From positions 1-51,344 of the forward strand of contig NZ_AFWF01000005.1 of the NCBI RefSeq assembly GCF_000222605.1: 51,344 nt of DNA, written 5' to 3'. The DNA is from Vibrio ichthyoenteri ATCC 700023. GTDB taxonomy: Bacteria > Pseudomonadota > Gammaproteobacteria > Enterobacterales > Vibrionaceae. Both the position numbers and the translations under genes were made by a program. This document shows positions 38,089 to 46,792 of this stretch, piece after piece. Within the stretch, counting starts at the first letter, position 1. Each line of letters opens with the position of its first letter. The notes under the pieces were generated by a model, which was given only the letters and a program-made list of their open reading frames with translations, did not search any database and had not been told where the DNA came from.

Positions 38089-38964
38089 TTAGTGAATATT
38101 GTAAGCAATCACAAAATCGATAAATAGACGCACTTTCTCCGGTAGATGATCTTTATGATTATAAAGCATATAGATATCACGCGGGTTAGCGCTCCAATCT
38201 TTGAGTACCTGAATTAAGCTACCATCTTCGATGAACTCACGGATCATCACATCTGGCATCAGGGTAATACCAAGACCATCTGAACAAGCACTGCGAACCA
38301 CATTGAGCGCATTGGCTTGGAAGCGACCATTATCATTGTTGATGACGGTCTCACCGCTTTCATTGATCAGTTGCCACTTCTTCAGTGGGTCACCTTTCAA
38401 TAGCGAGTGGTTATGCAATTCTTCGGCATGAACTGGAGCGTGATGAGCGCGTAAATATTCAGGACTTGCAACGAGGATGTCTTTTACGGCACTGATTTTA
38501 CGAGCGATTAAGCTTGAATCGCGTTGTGGACCCACTCGGAAAATAACATCCCACTCAGTAGGATCAAGTTGGTCGGCGTGATTACTGGTGTTCAACTCGA
38601 TGCTGATATCAGGAAATTGCTGCATAAAGGCATTGAACATCGGCATCATCATGCGCTTGGTGAGGTTTGATGGAGATGAAATTCGAATTTTTCCCGCTGC
38701 GCCGCGACATTCGTCGGAAATCTCTTCGGTGACAAAAGACAAACGCTGTAACAAAGGTGAACATTCACCATAAAAGCGTTCGCCAGCTTCGGTGAGTGAT
38801 AGCTTACGAGCGTGGCGGTTGAGCAAGCGTAAATTCAACGCATCTTCTAAAGCTTGAATGCGTCGCGTAATGGTTGCAACCGGAATCATGGTTTTTCGTG
38901 ACGTTGCAGTGTAGCTCCCATTTTCGACAACCAGTCGAAACAGGTTTAGATCATCTAATTTCAT
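38089..38964 (-). CDS. aphB: LysR-family regulator AphB
   Basis: A LysR-type transcription factor of 291 residues. N-terminal winged HTH (LDDLNLFRLVVENGSYTATS) and a substrate-binding-like domain from about 93. The N-terminus and the TRRIQALED, PTEWDVIFRVGPQRDSSLIA and CSDGLGITLMPD segments match Vibrio cholerae AphB as I remember it. AphB activates tcpPH and acid- and low-oxygen-response genes. Cys227 lies where AphB has its redox-sensitive cysteine, with two further Cys (68 and 86) at matching spacing. ATG 38964 gives MKLDD; the ATG at 38967 adds one Met. Confidence 0.9.
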   Translation of the reverse strand: MKLDDLNLFRLVVENGSYTATSRKTMIPVATITRRIQALEDALNLRLLNRHARKLSLTEAGERFYGECSPLLQRLSFVTEEISDECRGAAGKIRISSPSNLTKRMMMPMFNAFMQQFPDISIELNTSNHADQLDPTEWDVIFRVGPQRDSSLIARKISAVKDILVASPEYLRAHHAPVHAEELHNHSLLKGDPLKKWQLINESGETVINNDNGRFQANALNVVRSACSDGLGITLMPDVMIREFIEDGSLIQVLKDWSANPRDIYMLYNHKDHLPEKVRLFIDFVIAYNIH

Positions 38965-39061
38965 CATCTGGACACATTTTTTTACGAATTGGGTTAATTT
39001 ATATTGAACATCTCGTTTAAAGATTGAGGCACATCAACAAGTAATGCGATCTTTAGCATTT

Positions 39062-39076
39062 CATACATATTGTATG
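39062..39076. other. 15-bp palindrome between aphB and the response regulator
   Basis: CATACATATTGTATG has 6-bp arms and a 3-bp centre, followed by CAATAAAG. It lies between divergent genes and could be an operator. The AphB box (TGCAA-N7-TTGCA) is present only as a half site (TGCAA, 39075-39079). Confidence 0.3.
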
Positions 39077-39210
39077 CAATAAAGTGAGAGTTCAGCATAT
39101 TTGTATAAATATAGGTTCACGACTATTTTTAAGAAGTTCGATCATTCTACTTATAAATATAACAATAAGTCATAATTATTACGTTGTAAGAAGTTGTATG
39201 AGGCATTTCC

Positions 39211-40317
39211 ATGCATAAGATATCAGAGGCTCAGGTCCTGCAATCCGGCCAGGCTGGAACTCAGAAAAAGCGTGTGTTACTCGTTGACGACGACCCTATT
39301 TTTCGTCGCATCACGACGTCCATACTTTGTGCGCAAGGCTACAAAGTATTGGAAGCGGAAGATGGGCTAGAGGGGTTGCGCCAGTTGAGTTCATTCGAGC
39401 CGGATTTAATTTTGTGTGATCTTGCGATGCCCGTATTGAACGGAATTGAATTCGTCGAAGAGGTGAGTTTAGAGTATCCCTCTTTACCTATTATCGTGGT
39501 CTCAGCAACAGAAGAGATGTCAGATGTCGCAAAGGCGCTGCGTTTCGGTATTAAAGATTTTCTCGCCAAGCCCATTAGCGATCCAACTAATTTGACTGAC
39601 GCAATTGAGAACACCTTAGAAGATTCTGATAGTCACGTCGGTGATACGCGCGATTTTTCTAGCCAATGGTTCCGCGTTGATAGTGGTGATATGCCCGAAG
39701 AACAAGAACTTCATTGGCATTTGGGTCATCTTGAAGACAACCCAAGCTCAGCTAAAGATCTGCTACATGCTTTACTTCCTGAGAAAGATACCTCGCAAGG
39801 GGATTGGAAATGCAGTTACAGATTGCTGCAGTCTGCCGATATTATGCCGTTGGTGTTTGACTATGCATGGCTAATGAATGGCCAGTTTATGTTTTATTTG
39901 GTTGATTCAGATAGTGAATATGCTCATGGCGCGGCTAGTACACTGTTGGTGCGCGCACTATTCCATGACTATCTACGCAACTTGAAATCTTTTAATGCCG
40001 ATTTAAAAGATCTTGCGGAGTTGCTGGAGAAGGGGATTCGTTGTACCGATTGTGCTATGCCGATTCGAGCCATATTTGGTGTCGCGGATGTTGCTGAAGG
40101 TACAATGCGTTTACTGCCCGCTGGCCTTGAAGCGACTTATCGTAGCGCTAATCAAAGTCATAAAATTGAAGCCGGTGTGCGTTTGGGTGATAAATGTGTC
40201 AAAAATTTCACCACGACAGAGCTCGATATTAACCAAGGTTGCTCCATCAGCTTGAGCCGCTTAGGGGCAAGTAGCTTTAGTTTGGATCTATCGAGAAAGT
40301 TGGTTAATAAATCGTAA
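39211..40317 (+). CDS. RssB-like response regulator
   Basis: A 368-residue protein with an N-terminal receiver (RVLLVDDDPIFRR; phospho-acceptor Asp70 in LILCDLAMPVLNG; IVVSATEEMSDVAKALRFG; LAKPIS) and a C-terminal PP2C-like region resembling the pseudo-phosphatase half of RssB. The VSATE-M-DVAKALR-G stretch closely follows RssB, which delivers RpoS to ClpXP. I therefore infer a role in RpoS turnover. No sensor kinase lies beside it. GAGG lies 8 nt before the start. Confidence 0.75.
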   Translation: MHKISEAQVLQSGQAGTQKKRVLLVDDDPIFRRITTSILCAQGYKVLEAEDGLEGLRQLSSFEPDLILCDLAMPVLNGIEFVEEVSLEYPSLPIIVVSATEEMSDVAKALRFGIKDFLAKPISDPTNLTDAIENTLEDSDSHVGDTRDFSSQWFRVDSGDMPEEQELHWHLGHLEDNPSSAKDLLHALLPEKDTSQGDWKCSYRLLQSADIMPLVFDYAWLMNGQFMFYLVDSDSEYAHGAASTLLVRALFHDYLRNLKSFNADLKDLAELLEKGIRCTDCAMPIRAIFGVADVAEGTMRLLPAGLEATYRSANQSHKIEAGVRLGDKCVKNFTTTELDINQGCSISLSRLGASSFSLDLSRKLVNKS

Positions 40318-40344
40318 CCCGAACAACAATACCTACCATATTTT

Positions 40345-40368
40345 AAAGCAGCGTTTACGCTGCTTTTT
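40345..40368 (+). terminator. Terminator of the RssB-like gene
   Basis: AAAGCAGCG / CGCTGCTTT (9-bp stem, TTTA loop) runs into TTT. Confidence 0.85.
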
Positions 40369-40668
40369 GCTTTAGTCACTATATTTCTCTTTCTCTTTCC
40401 CTATCTACATCAGGCGCAAGCGATACCTAGCTAGCGAATAACCACAAAGTTAATCGGTGTTTGTCGCCATGACATTACGCTATAGTTGCAGTTAACAATA
40501 ATGAAATATATTGGCAGCCATTTGTTAACCGTGACGTAATGGCGAGGTATGGTATCCAGTTAAGCCTCCAAACGACTCAGACGATCAAGAATTGTCGATG
40601 TAGTGCTATTTGGATGGACTTAGTGATGACGATATTGCAGTTTTCTTTTACAAAATAGAGTGTGAGCA
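40369..40668 (+). other. 300-bp non-coding gap before the small membrane ORF
   Basis: It contains no ORF of note. GTTAAC occurs twice (about 40492 and 40527). I found no convincing -35/-10 pair, hairpin terminator or recognised operator. Confidence 0.4.
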
Positions 40669-40803
40669 ATGGCAGACAAAGATTTTAAAGAACCTTATAA
40701 TATTTACTACTTTCTTGGATTTATCGCAGTGCTTTTAATTCCTACGCTTCCAGCCACCTTGACTTGGATTCGTGTCTTTAATGGCTACGCGGTTTTCAAT
40801 TAA
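40669..40803 (+). CDS. Small 44-residue membrane protein
   Basis: ATG 40669 to TAA 40803 encodes a 44-residue protein: a charged start (MADKDFKEPYNIYYF), one hydrophobic span (LGFIAVLLIPTLPATLTW) and a short polar tail. I do not recognise the family. The composition (acidic-basic head, one span with two prolines) is what a real small membrane protein looks like. It ends in the same frame as the YbaN-type gene that follows, with only the TAA between them. Confidence 0.6.
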   Translation: MADKDFKEPYNIYYFLGFIAVLLIPTLPATLTWIRVFNGYAVFN

Positions 40804-40824
40804 ATTTGGAGCAAAGCCATCGCT

Positions 40825-41211
40825 ATTCGTCATTTTTTCTTAAACCTGATTGGTGGCTTAAGCTTGTGCCTAGGTATCTTAGGCATTTTCCTTCCTATCC
40901 TTCCTACTACTCCCTTTGTCTTGCTCGCAAGCGCCTGCTTCATGCGCAGCAGTCCGAGATTTCATCGCTGGCTAAGTGAGCATAAGACTTTTGGTCCGAT
41001 TATTACCAATTGGCATCAATATCGAGCGGTTTCGCAAAAAGTAAAATGGCGCGGTGCATTGGTTATGATCGCCAGTTTTTCTTTTTCTATCTATATCGTC
41101 CCACACGATTGGCTAAAGATTGCACTGCTAATCATGCTGTTGGCTTTACTTAGCTGGTTTATTCGCTTACCTGTGATAGAGCACCTTGCTGATAAAGAAG
41201 AAAATCACTAA
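40825..41211 (+). CDS. YbaN-like DUF454 inner-membrane protein, probable non-AUG start
   Basis: An inner-membrane protein of the YbaN/DUF454 family: GILGIFLPILPTTPFVLLAS, then CFMRSSPRFHRWL and a second hydrophobic pair. Function unknown. Escherichia coli YbaN aligns from the codon ATT 40825 (IRHFFLNLIGGLS), but no ATG, GTG or TTG exists between the upstream TAA (40801) and TTG 40864. Starting at TTG would remove half of the first membrane span. GGAG at 40807-40810 precedes ATC 40819 and ATT 40825. I therefore suggest an ATT/ATC start, but TTG 40864 (115 residues) remains possible. In adenine-salvage order it precedes apt. Confidence 0.7.
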   Translation: MRHFFLNLIGGLSLCLGILGIFLPILPTTPFVLLASACFMRSSPRFHRWLSEHKTFGPIITNWHQYRAVSQKVKWRGALVMIASFSFSIYIVPHDWLKIALLIMLLALLSWFIRLPVIEHLADKEENH

Positions 41212-41227
41212 GATTGGCGGGAAGTGT

Positions 41228-41259
41228 GCCCACATTTTTTGGTGGGCGTTTGTTTTTTC
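41228..41259 (+). terminator. Terminator after the YbaN-like gene
   Basis: GCCCAC / GTGGGC (6-bp stem, 8-nt loop) is followed by GTTTGTTTTTT. It separates the YbaN-like gene from apt. Confidence 0.75.
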
Positions 41260-41361
41260 ACCCCTACGATTTTTATCTCGATAGCGGGCTGAAACAATCA
41301 ATTTTCGCCCGCCGTAAGCTAAAATGATTACGATGGCGTAGCCAATTTTAAGTAAAGAGTT

Positions 41362-41907
41362 ATGACGACTGAAACTATCTCATTGATCAAAGCGAGCATC
41401 AAAAGCATCGCTGATTACCCAAAACCAGGCATTCTATTTCGTGATGTAACCAGCCTTCTAGAAGACGCTCAAGCATATCAAGCAACCATTCAACTGCTGG
41501 TTGATAAATATAAAGACATGGGCTTCACCAAAGTGGTTGGTACAGAAGCGCGCGGATTCCTGTTTGGTGCACCATTGGCTCTAGAATTAGGCCTTGGTTT
41601 TGTTCCAGTACGTAAACCAGGTAAGTTGCCACGCGAAACGGTAGCGCAAACTTATGAGCTTGAGTACGGCACTGATACGCTTGAAATTCATGTTGATGCA
41701 ATCAACGCTGGCGACAAGGTGTTAGTGGTTGACGACCTACTAGCAACTGGCGGCACGATTGAAGCCACAACAAAGCTAATTCGCCAACTTGGTGGTGAAG
41801 TTGAGCACGCAGCATTCGTTATCAACCTACCTGAAATTGGTGGTGATAAGCGTCTAGAAAAATTAGGCCTGAATATTTACAGCATCTGCGAGTTTGACGG
41901 TCACTAA
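41362..41907 (+). CDS. apt: Adenine phosphoribosyltransferase
   Basis: Salvages adenine to AMP using PRPP (181 residues). [17 protein letters not shown] at the N-terminus, [14 protein letters not shown], and the PRPP loop [16 protein letters not shown] are all intact. It sits 12 bp ahead of dnaX, as in enterics, so the two may be cotranscribed. Confidence 0.96.
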   Translation: MTTETISLIKASIKSIADYPKPGILFRDVTSLLEDAQAYQATIQLLVDKYKDMGFTKVVGTEARGFLFGAPLALELGLGFVPVRKPGKLPRETVAQTYELEYGTDTLEIHVDAINAGDKVLVVDDLLATGGTIEATTKLIRQLGGEVEHAAFVINLPEIGGDKRLEKLGLNIYSICEFDGH

Positions 41908-41919
41908 TCGGAACGGTTC

Positions 41920-44097
41920 ATGAGTTATCTTGCCTTAGCGCGAAAATGGCGACCAACCAAGTTTAATGAAGTGGTTGGTCAAGCCCACGTATTAACAGCT
42001 TTAGAAAATGCTTTAGCACAAAATCGCTTACATCATGCTTACCTGTTTAGTGGTACGCGAGGTGTGGGGAAAACCACGATCGGTCGTTTATTTGCTAAAG
42101 GTTTAAACTGTGAAACCGGCATTACCGCAACACCTTGCGGTGAGTGCGATACTTGCCGAGAAATCGATGAAGGTCGTTTTGTTGATCTACTGGAAATCGA
42201 TGCGGCTTCGCGTACCAAAGTAGAAGATACCCGTGAGTTGCTCGATAACGTGCAGTACAAGCCGGCACGTGGTCGATTCAAAGTTTATCTAATCGATGAA
42301 GTTCATATGCTCTCGCGTCACAGCTTTAACGCGTTGTTGAAAACGCTGGAAGAGCCGCCAGAGTATGTGAAATTCATCTTAGCGACGACCGATCCGCAAA
42401 AACTGCCAGTGACGATATTGTCACGTTGTTTGCAGTTCCACCTAAAGCCGATCAGTGTTGATGATATTCACCAACAGTTAGAGCATGTTCTTAACCAAGA
42501 AAAACTCGATTTTGAACAACGTGCGTTAGGATTAATTTCTCACGCAGCTGACGGCAGTATGCGTGATGCGCTGAGTTTAACTGACCAAGCTATCGCGCTG
42601 GGTAACGGTCAAGTTCAGGCGGAATTAGTTCGCCATATGTTGGGAACGCTCGATACCGATCAAGCTTTACATCTACTTGAAGCAATTAGCTCAAAGCAGC
42701 CGCAGCAAGCGATGGATAGTTTGAATCATCTGGCTCAAAATGGTGTGGAGTGGGATGGATTACTTAATCAACTTGCCGCTCAATTGCATCGTATAGCGTT
42801 ATGTCAGGCGTTGCCATCAACCCTAGATAAAGCACAACCAGATGCGGAAAAAGTTGAGTTATTGGCTCGTGCGTTGTCGCCGCAAGATGTACAACTTTAT
42901 TACCAAATTGCCTTGAAAGGCCGTCAAGACTTACCATTTTCACCTTCTGAACGGATTGGTTTAGAGATGGTGGTGCTGCGTATGATGGCGTTTCGACCTG
43001 CAGTGGCGACGGCAAATGTAATTTCAACTGAAGTGGCTCAAGTTTCGCCAGCGGCCTCACCAGTGCCGGCTCCACAAGCGCCAATTGCACCTCCGGCGGA
43101 GGTTCAGTCCTCAGTGGCACCGATGCAACCTACAGTTGCACCAAGTGTTCAACCAAGTACATCAGCGACACCAACGATGCCAGCGCAGCCAATGGCACCG
43201 CAATATAATGCGCCGCCTAGCTCTGATGCGATGCCGAATAATATGGCACCAGAGTATGACATGGCGCCACCGGAAGCGTATTACGACACGTATGATAACG
43301 CGCCCGCACCAATGAATACGACGCCTCAAGCGCCCGTTTCACAACCGGCACCTGACGCTCAAGCAGCACCAGCCGTTCGTCCTTCTTTGGGTGGTTTGCG
43401 ACATCAGCTGCGTTCTCAGCGCTCTAGCTCGAGTAACCAAGGCGGTGACTCAAAAAAGGCTAGTGCGACATCTGCTACTAAAAAAGAATCGGTGCTTGAT
43501 CGTGTTGCTCAAAAACACGCGGGCTCTGTGCAGGTGTCGTCGCTTGAAAATGGTTTACCTGCAGTTCCGGTAGAGGAACAAAAGGATGAAGCTTATCGGT
43601 GGAAGCCGACGTCGCCTCAAGAGCACAAGCAAGAGAAAAAAGAGCTAACGCCAACCCAAATCAAGCAGGCGTTAGAGCACGAAAAAACACCTGAGATGGT
43701 GCAAAAATTAGCGGATGAATCGATCGCCCAAAATGCATGGTCTGCACTGATTGCAAAACTGGCGACAGCTAAGTTAACAGAGCAATTAGCGTTGAATTCA
43801 TACTATGAGAAGAACGACTCAACCATCTCGCTAACATTACGTCCTGAACAGGCGCATTTGAACACTGACCGAGCGCAAGCTGAGTTACTGGCGGCCTTGA
43901 ATTTGGTATTGGGCGAAGAATGTCATCTCAGCGTAGAAATTGGTAGCAAAGGCCAAACGCCTTTGGAGCAGCGTGAAGCGCTCTATCAAGGGAAATTACA
44001 ACAAGCATTTGACAGTTTAGAAGCTGATCCTCATGTACAATTTATTGAAGCACGTTTTGCGGCTGTGCTAGATAGCGACAGCGTAAGGCCGGTTTAG
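41920..44097 (+). CDS. dnaX: DNA polymerase III tau subunit (with predicted gamma frameshift product)
   Basis: The clamp-loader ATPase of the replisome (725 residues). Walker A GTRGVGKTTIGRLFAKGL, the zinc site CGECDTCREI (with an upstream Cys), DEXX-type LIDEVHMLS and the sensor LSRCLQFHLK. After domain III comes a Pro/Ala/Met-rich linker (about residues 370-500) longer than in Escherichia coli, then the tau-specific C-terminus that binds DnaB and the polymerase. An A AAA AAG heptamer at 43452-43458 would give a 514-residue gamma. Confidence 0.96.
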   Translation: MSYLALARKWRPTKFNEVVGQAHVLTALENALAQNRLHHAYLFSGTRGVGKTTIGRLFAKGLNCETGITATPCGECDTCREIDEGRFVDLLEIDAASRTKVEDTRELLDNVQYKPARGRFKVYLIDEVHMLSRHSFNALLKTLEEPPEYVKFILATTDPQKLPVTILSRCLQFHLKPISVDDIHQQLEHVLNQEKLDFEQRALGLISHAADGSMRDALSLTDQAIALGNGQVQAELVRHMLGTLDTDQALHLLEAISSKQPQQAMDSLNHLAQNGVEWDGLLNQLAAQLHRIALCQALPSTLDKAQPDAEKVELLARALSPQDVQLYYQIALKGRQDLPFSPSERIGLEMVVLRMMAFRPAVATANVISTEVAQVSPAASPVPAPQAPIAPPAEVQSSVAPMQPTVAPSVQPSTSATPTMPAQPMAPQYNAPPSSDAMPNNMAPEYDMAPPEAYYDTYDNAPAPMNTTPQAPVSQPAPDAQAAPAVRPSLGGLRHQLRSQRSSSSNQGGDSKKASATSATKKESVLDRVAQKHAGSVQVSSLENGLPAVPVEEQKDEAYRWKPTSPQEHKQEKKELTPTQIKQALEHEKTPEMVQKLADESIAQNAWSALIAKLATAKLTEQLALNSYYEKNDSTISLTLRPEQAHLNTDRAQAELLAALNLVLGEECHLSVEIGSKGQTPLEQREALYQGKLQQAFDSLEADPHVQFIEARFAAVLDSDSVRPV
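43452..43458 (+). other. Programmed -1 frameshift heptamer in dnaX
   Basis: AAAAAAG is in the required phase (TCA AAA AAG, read A AAA AAG). A -1 shift reads GGC then TAG (43461-43463), ending gamma after Gly514. AAGGCGG lies 6-7 nt upstream as a Shine-Dalgarno-like stimulator. I see no strong stem-loop directly downstream; the nearest is CGTGTT / AACACG at 43501-43519. Confidence 0.7.
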
Positions 44098-44213
44098 CGA
44101 TATCAATTGGACGCGATGATTGGATAGCGCGTTTTTAAAATCTGTCGGCGTGGATTAGGGTTGAAGTTATTGCTTTTGACCCCATCTATGAAGGTAACCA
44201 CAAGCTAATACTT

Positions 44214-44235
44214 TACCACCTAAATTTAGGCGGTA
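44214..44235. other. 22-bp dyad upstream of ybaB-recR
   Basis: TACCACCTAAA and TTTAGGCGGTA are inverted repeats with one mismatch and no loop, 28 bp before ybaB. The symmetry and lack of loop suggest an operator rather than a hairpin. No regulator is recognised. Confidence 0.4.
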
Positions 44236-44262
44236 TGAGTAAACATAATCAGAGAGATAACT

Positions 44263-44592
44263 ATGTTTGGTAAAGGCGGTATGGGCAATCTGATGAAGCA
44301 AGCCCAGCAAATGCAAGATCGCATGCAAAAGCTTCAAGAAGAAATCGCAATCATGGAAGTGACTGGTGAATCAGGCGCAGGTCTAGTTAAAATCACCATC
44401 ACTGGCAGCCACAGTGTTCGTCGAGTTGATATCGATGAAAGCCTGATGCAAGACGACAAAGAGATGCTTGAAGATCTAATCGCAGCTGCATTTAACGATG
44501 CCGCTCGTCGTGTTGAAGAAACTCAAAAAGAAAAAATGGCTCAAGTGACTGGCGGTATGCAACTACCACCAGGCATGAAAATGCCATTCTAA
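44263..44592 (+). CDS. ybaB: YbaB/EbfC nucleoid-associated protein
   Basis: A 109-residue DNA-binding protein of the YbaB/EbfC family: Gly/Gln/Met-rich N-terminus ([15 protein letters not shown]), core [17 protein letters not shown] and a Met/Pro-rich tail. It forms dimers that coat DNA. The position between dnaX and recR is classic. 16 bp from recR, so probably cotranscribed. Confidence 0.96.
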   Translation: MFGKGGMGNLMKQAQQMQDRMQKLQEEIAIMEVTGESGAGLVKITITGSHSVRRVDIDESLMQDDKEMLEDLIAAAFNDAARRVEETQKEKMAQVTGGMQLPPGMKMPF

Positions 44593-44608
44593 TCGACAAG
44601 GTTAGTTA

Positions 44609-45208
44609 ATGCGCACCAGTCATATGCTGGAGCAATTGATGGAGGCCTTACGTTGTCTACCTGGGGTTGGCCCCAAGTCGGCGCAGCGTATGGCCTTTCA
44701 TTTGTTACAGCGAGATAGAAAAGGCGGTTTATTGCTGGCTGATTCACTGAGCCAGGCGATGACAGAAATCGGTCATTGTAATGAATGCCGCACTTTTACA
44801 GAGGAAGAAGTCTGCCATATTTGTACCAACCCTAAACGACAGGTGAATGGTCAAATGTGTGTAGTGGAAAGTCCTGCTGACATTGCCGCTGTCGAAGCCA
44901 CAGGCCAGTTTTCTGGTCGTTACTTTGTTCTTATGGGACACCTTTCTCCGCTTGACGGAATTGGACCGAGTGACATTGGCTTAGACGTGCTGGATTACCG
45001 CTTACGTCGAGGTGACGTGAGTGAAGTGATTTTAGCCACAAACCCAACAGTAGAAGGGGAGGCGACAGCGCATTATATTGCTGAGCTTTGTCGTGAACAT
45101 CAAGTGGATGCAAGCCGCATCGCCCATGGTGTCCCTGTTGGTGGTGAACTTGAGTTGGTTGATGGCACTACGCTATCCCACTCATTGCTTGGTCGACATA
45201 AAATCTAG
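44609..45208 (+). CDS. recR: Recombination protein RecR
   Basis: A RecFOR-pathway protein that helps load RecA on gapped DNA (199 residues). Helix-hairpin-helix [17 protein letters not shown], the Cys4 zinc finger [16 protein letters not shown], and the Toprim core ([21 protein letters not shown], then [17 protein letters not shown]). The stop is followed directly by a terminator. Confidence 0.97.
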   Translation: MRTSHMLEQLMEALRCLPGVGPKSAQRMAFHLLQRDRKGGLLLADSLSQAMTEIGHCNECRTFTEEEVCHICTNPKRQVNGQMCVVESPADIAAVEATGQFSGRYFVLMGHLSPLDGIGPSDIGLDVLDYRLRRGDVSEVILATNPTVEGEATAHYIAELCREHQVDASRIAHGVPVGGELELVDGTTLSHSLLGRHKI

Positions 45209-45223
45209 TTTGTCCCTGATGAT

Positions 45224-45248
45224 AAAAGCCGCTTTTAGCGGCTTTTTT
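45224..45248 (+). terminator. Terminator of recR
   Basis: AAAAGCCGC / GCGGCTTTT (9-bp stem, 5-nt loop) is followed by a T-run, 16 bp past recR. Confidence 0.9.
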
Positions 45249-45270
45249 GTTTTCAGAGCATGTGAAAGGC

Positions 45271-45915
45271 GATTAGAGAACGCTTCGCTTCGAGATACGG
45301 GAGTAGAGATTGAGGAGTCGAGATTTGAGAGTCGAGAAAATAGCAGAGATCCCCAACTCGTTCGTGCCTCGCTCTTGAGGATGACGGTAAAGCCCTGAAT
45401 CGAAATTACGTCATTCCCGAAAGCGACGAAGGAGCGCAGTCGGGAATCTTTCTCTAGATGTTGTGTGGTCGAGATCCCCAACTCGCTCGTACCTTGATCT
45501 TGAGGGTGACGGTGAAAGCCCTGAATCGAAATTACGTCATTCCCGAAAGCGACGAAGGAGCGTAGTCGGGAATCTTTCTTTAGATGTTGTGTGGTCGAGA
45601 TCCCCAACTCGCTCGTGCCTTGATCTTGAGGGTGACGGTGAAAGCCTTGAATCGAAATTACGTCATTCCCGAAAGCGACGAAGGATTTAGAGAACGCTTC
45701 GCTTGGAGAGTAAGGCTCTGGGAATCGAGATTTGAGAATCGAGAAAATAGCAGAGATCCCCAACTCGCTCGTGCCTTGATCTTGAGGGTGACGGTGAAAG
45801 CCCTGAATCGAAATTACGTCATTCCCGAAAGCGACGAAGGAGCGCAATCGGGAATCTCTCGAATCTAGCAGCGAAGCGTTCTTTAGAGCGAAGCTCATTC
45901 TCGAATCTCAGCTAT
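45271..45915. repeat. Cluster of four intergenic repeat units with inverted ends
   Basis: Four direct copies of a roughly 105-bp core start at 45346, 45471, 45597 and 45753 (spacing 125, 126 and 156 bp). Each begins GAGATCCCCAACTCG and, except for the truncated third copy, ends in a REP-like hairpin (ATTCCCGA ... TCGGGAAT). The cluster is bounded by a perfect 13-bp inverted repeat, AGAACGCTTCGCT (45277-45289) and AGCGAAGCGTTCT (45870-45882); a third direct copy of the first arm lies at 45691-45703, where unit 3 is cut short. No transposase. An inverted relative lies at 46-180. Confidence 0.88.
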
Positions 45916-46612
45916 TCTCGATCTCTTTCACTCCGGCAATCACTTTATACAGCAGCGCACCGATCACCGCGCCAATGATGGGAGCGACCCAAAATAGCCA
46001 TAGCTGGCTGGTTGCCCAGTCACCCACATAGACGGCGACGCCGGTACTACGAGCAGGGTTGACGGAGGTGTTAGTGACAGGAATGGAGATTAAGTGAATC
46101 AGTGTTAGACAAAGACCAATAGCTAGGGGAGCAAAGCCTTGCGGCGCTCTTGAGTCGGTTGAACCCATAACAACCAACAAGAACATCATGGTCATGACCA
46201 CTTCACATACCAAAGCGGCGGTTAATGAGTATTGTCCGGGAGAATGTTCGGCATAACCATTGGATGCAAGCCCCGAGGCTGTAACGTCAAACCCAGCTTG
46301 CCCGCTTGCGATGATGTACAGCACGCCGCCAGCCGCGATACCACCAATCACTTGTGCAATGATGTAAGGCACAACTTCTCTCGCCTCAAAACGGCCACCA
46401 ACCCAAAGGCCAATGGTGATGGCTGGGTTCAAATGGCAGCCCGAAATATGACCGATTGCGTAGGCCATAGTGATAACGGTCAAACCAAATGCCAGTGCAA
46501 CACCAACAAAACCGATACCTAATTCAGGAAAGCCTGCGGCAAGAACGGCACTACCACAGCCGCCTAAAACTAACCAAAATGTGCCAAAACCTTCGGCAAG
46601 TAATTTGTTCAT
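45908..46612 (-). CDS. aqpZ: Aquaporin Z
   Basis: A water channel of the MIP family (234 residues) with six membrane spans and both half-helix motifs, HLNPAIT and SVNPARS. The SGCHLNPA context and narrow-filter residues are those of AqpZ rather than GlpF. I chose ATG 46612 ([13 protein letters not shown], as in the family); GTG 46618 is in frame, is closer to GAGGA and adds two residues. The repeat cluster ends at its 3' side. Confidence 0.95.
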   Translation of the reverse strand: MNKLLAEGFGTFWLVLGGCGSAVLAAGFPELGIGFVGVALAFGLTVITMAYAIGHISGCHLNPAITIGLWVGGRFEAREVVPYIIAQVIGGIAAGGVLYIIASGQAGFDVTASGLASNGYAEHSPGQYSLTAALVCEVVMTMMFLLVVMGSTDSRAPQGFAPLAIGLCLTLIHLISIPVTNTSVNPARSTGVAVYVGDWATSQLWLFWVAPIIGAVIGALLYKVIAGVKEIENS

Positions 46613-46792
46613 AATCACAAGATCCTCTGTGAGAGTACTCGCTGAACATAGCCAAGAATGGGTGACTTTGCGTAATTTTAGTTGAAGAAAGGCGTAAATT
46701 AATCACTTGATAGCGGCAGAGCAAAGAGAGAATTTAGGGAGTCGCGTAGAGATATAATCGCATTGCTACTCCCTTGATTAGGGCTGGAAAAT

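Noticed and set aside
43480-43486. Second A6G run in dnaX
   Set aside because: The phase is T AAA AAA G, which does not allow tandem -1 slippage of the X XXY YYZ type.
44098-44262. Possible 4.5S RNA gene near dnaX-recR
   Set aside because: The conserved GTCAGGTCCGGAAGGAAGCA core is absent from this gap and from all other gaps in the window.
45182-45898. 238-codon minus-strand ORF with repeated SFVAFGNDVISIQGF segments
   Set aside because: It is only the open frame of the tandem DNA repeats and runs into recR and its terminator. It has no ribosome site, and the repeats keep DNA identity rather than codon-biased change.
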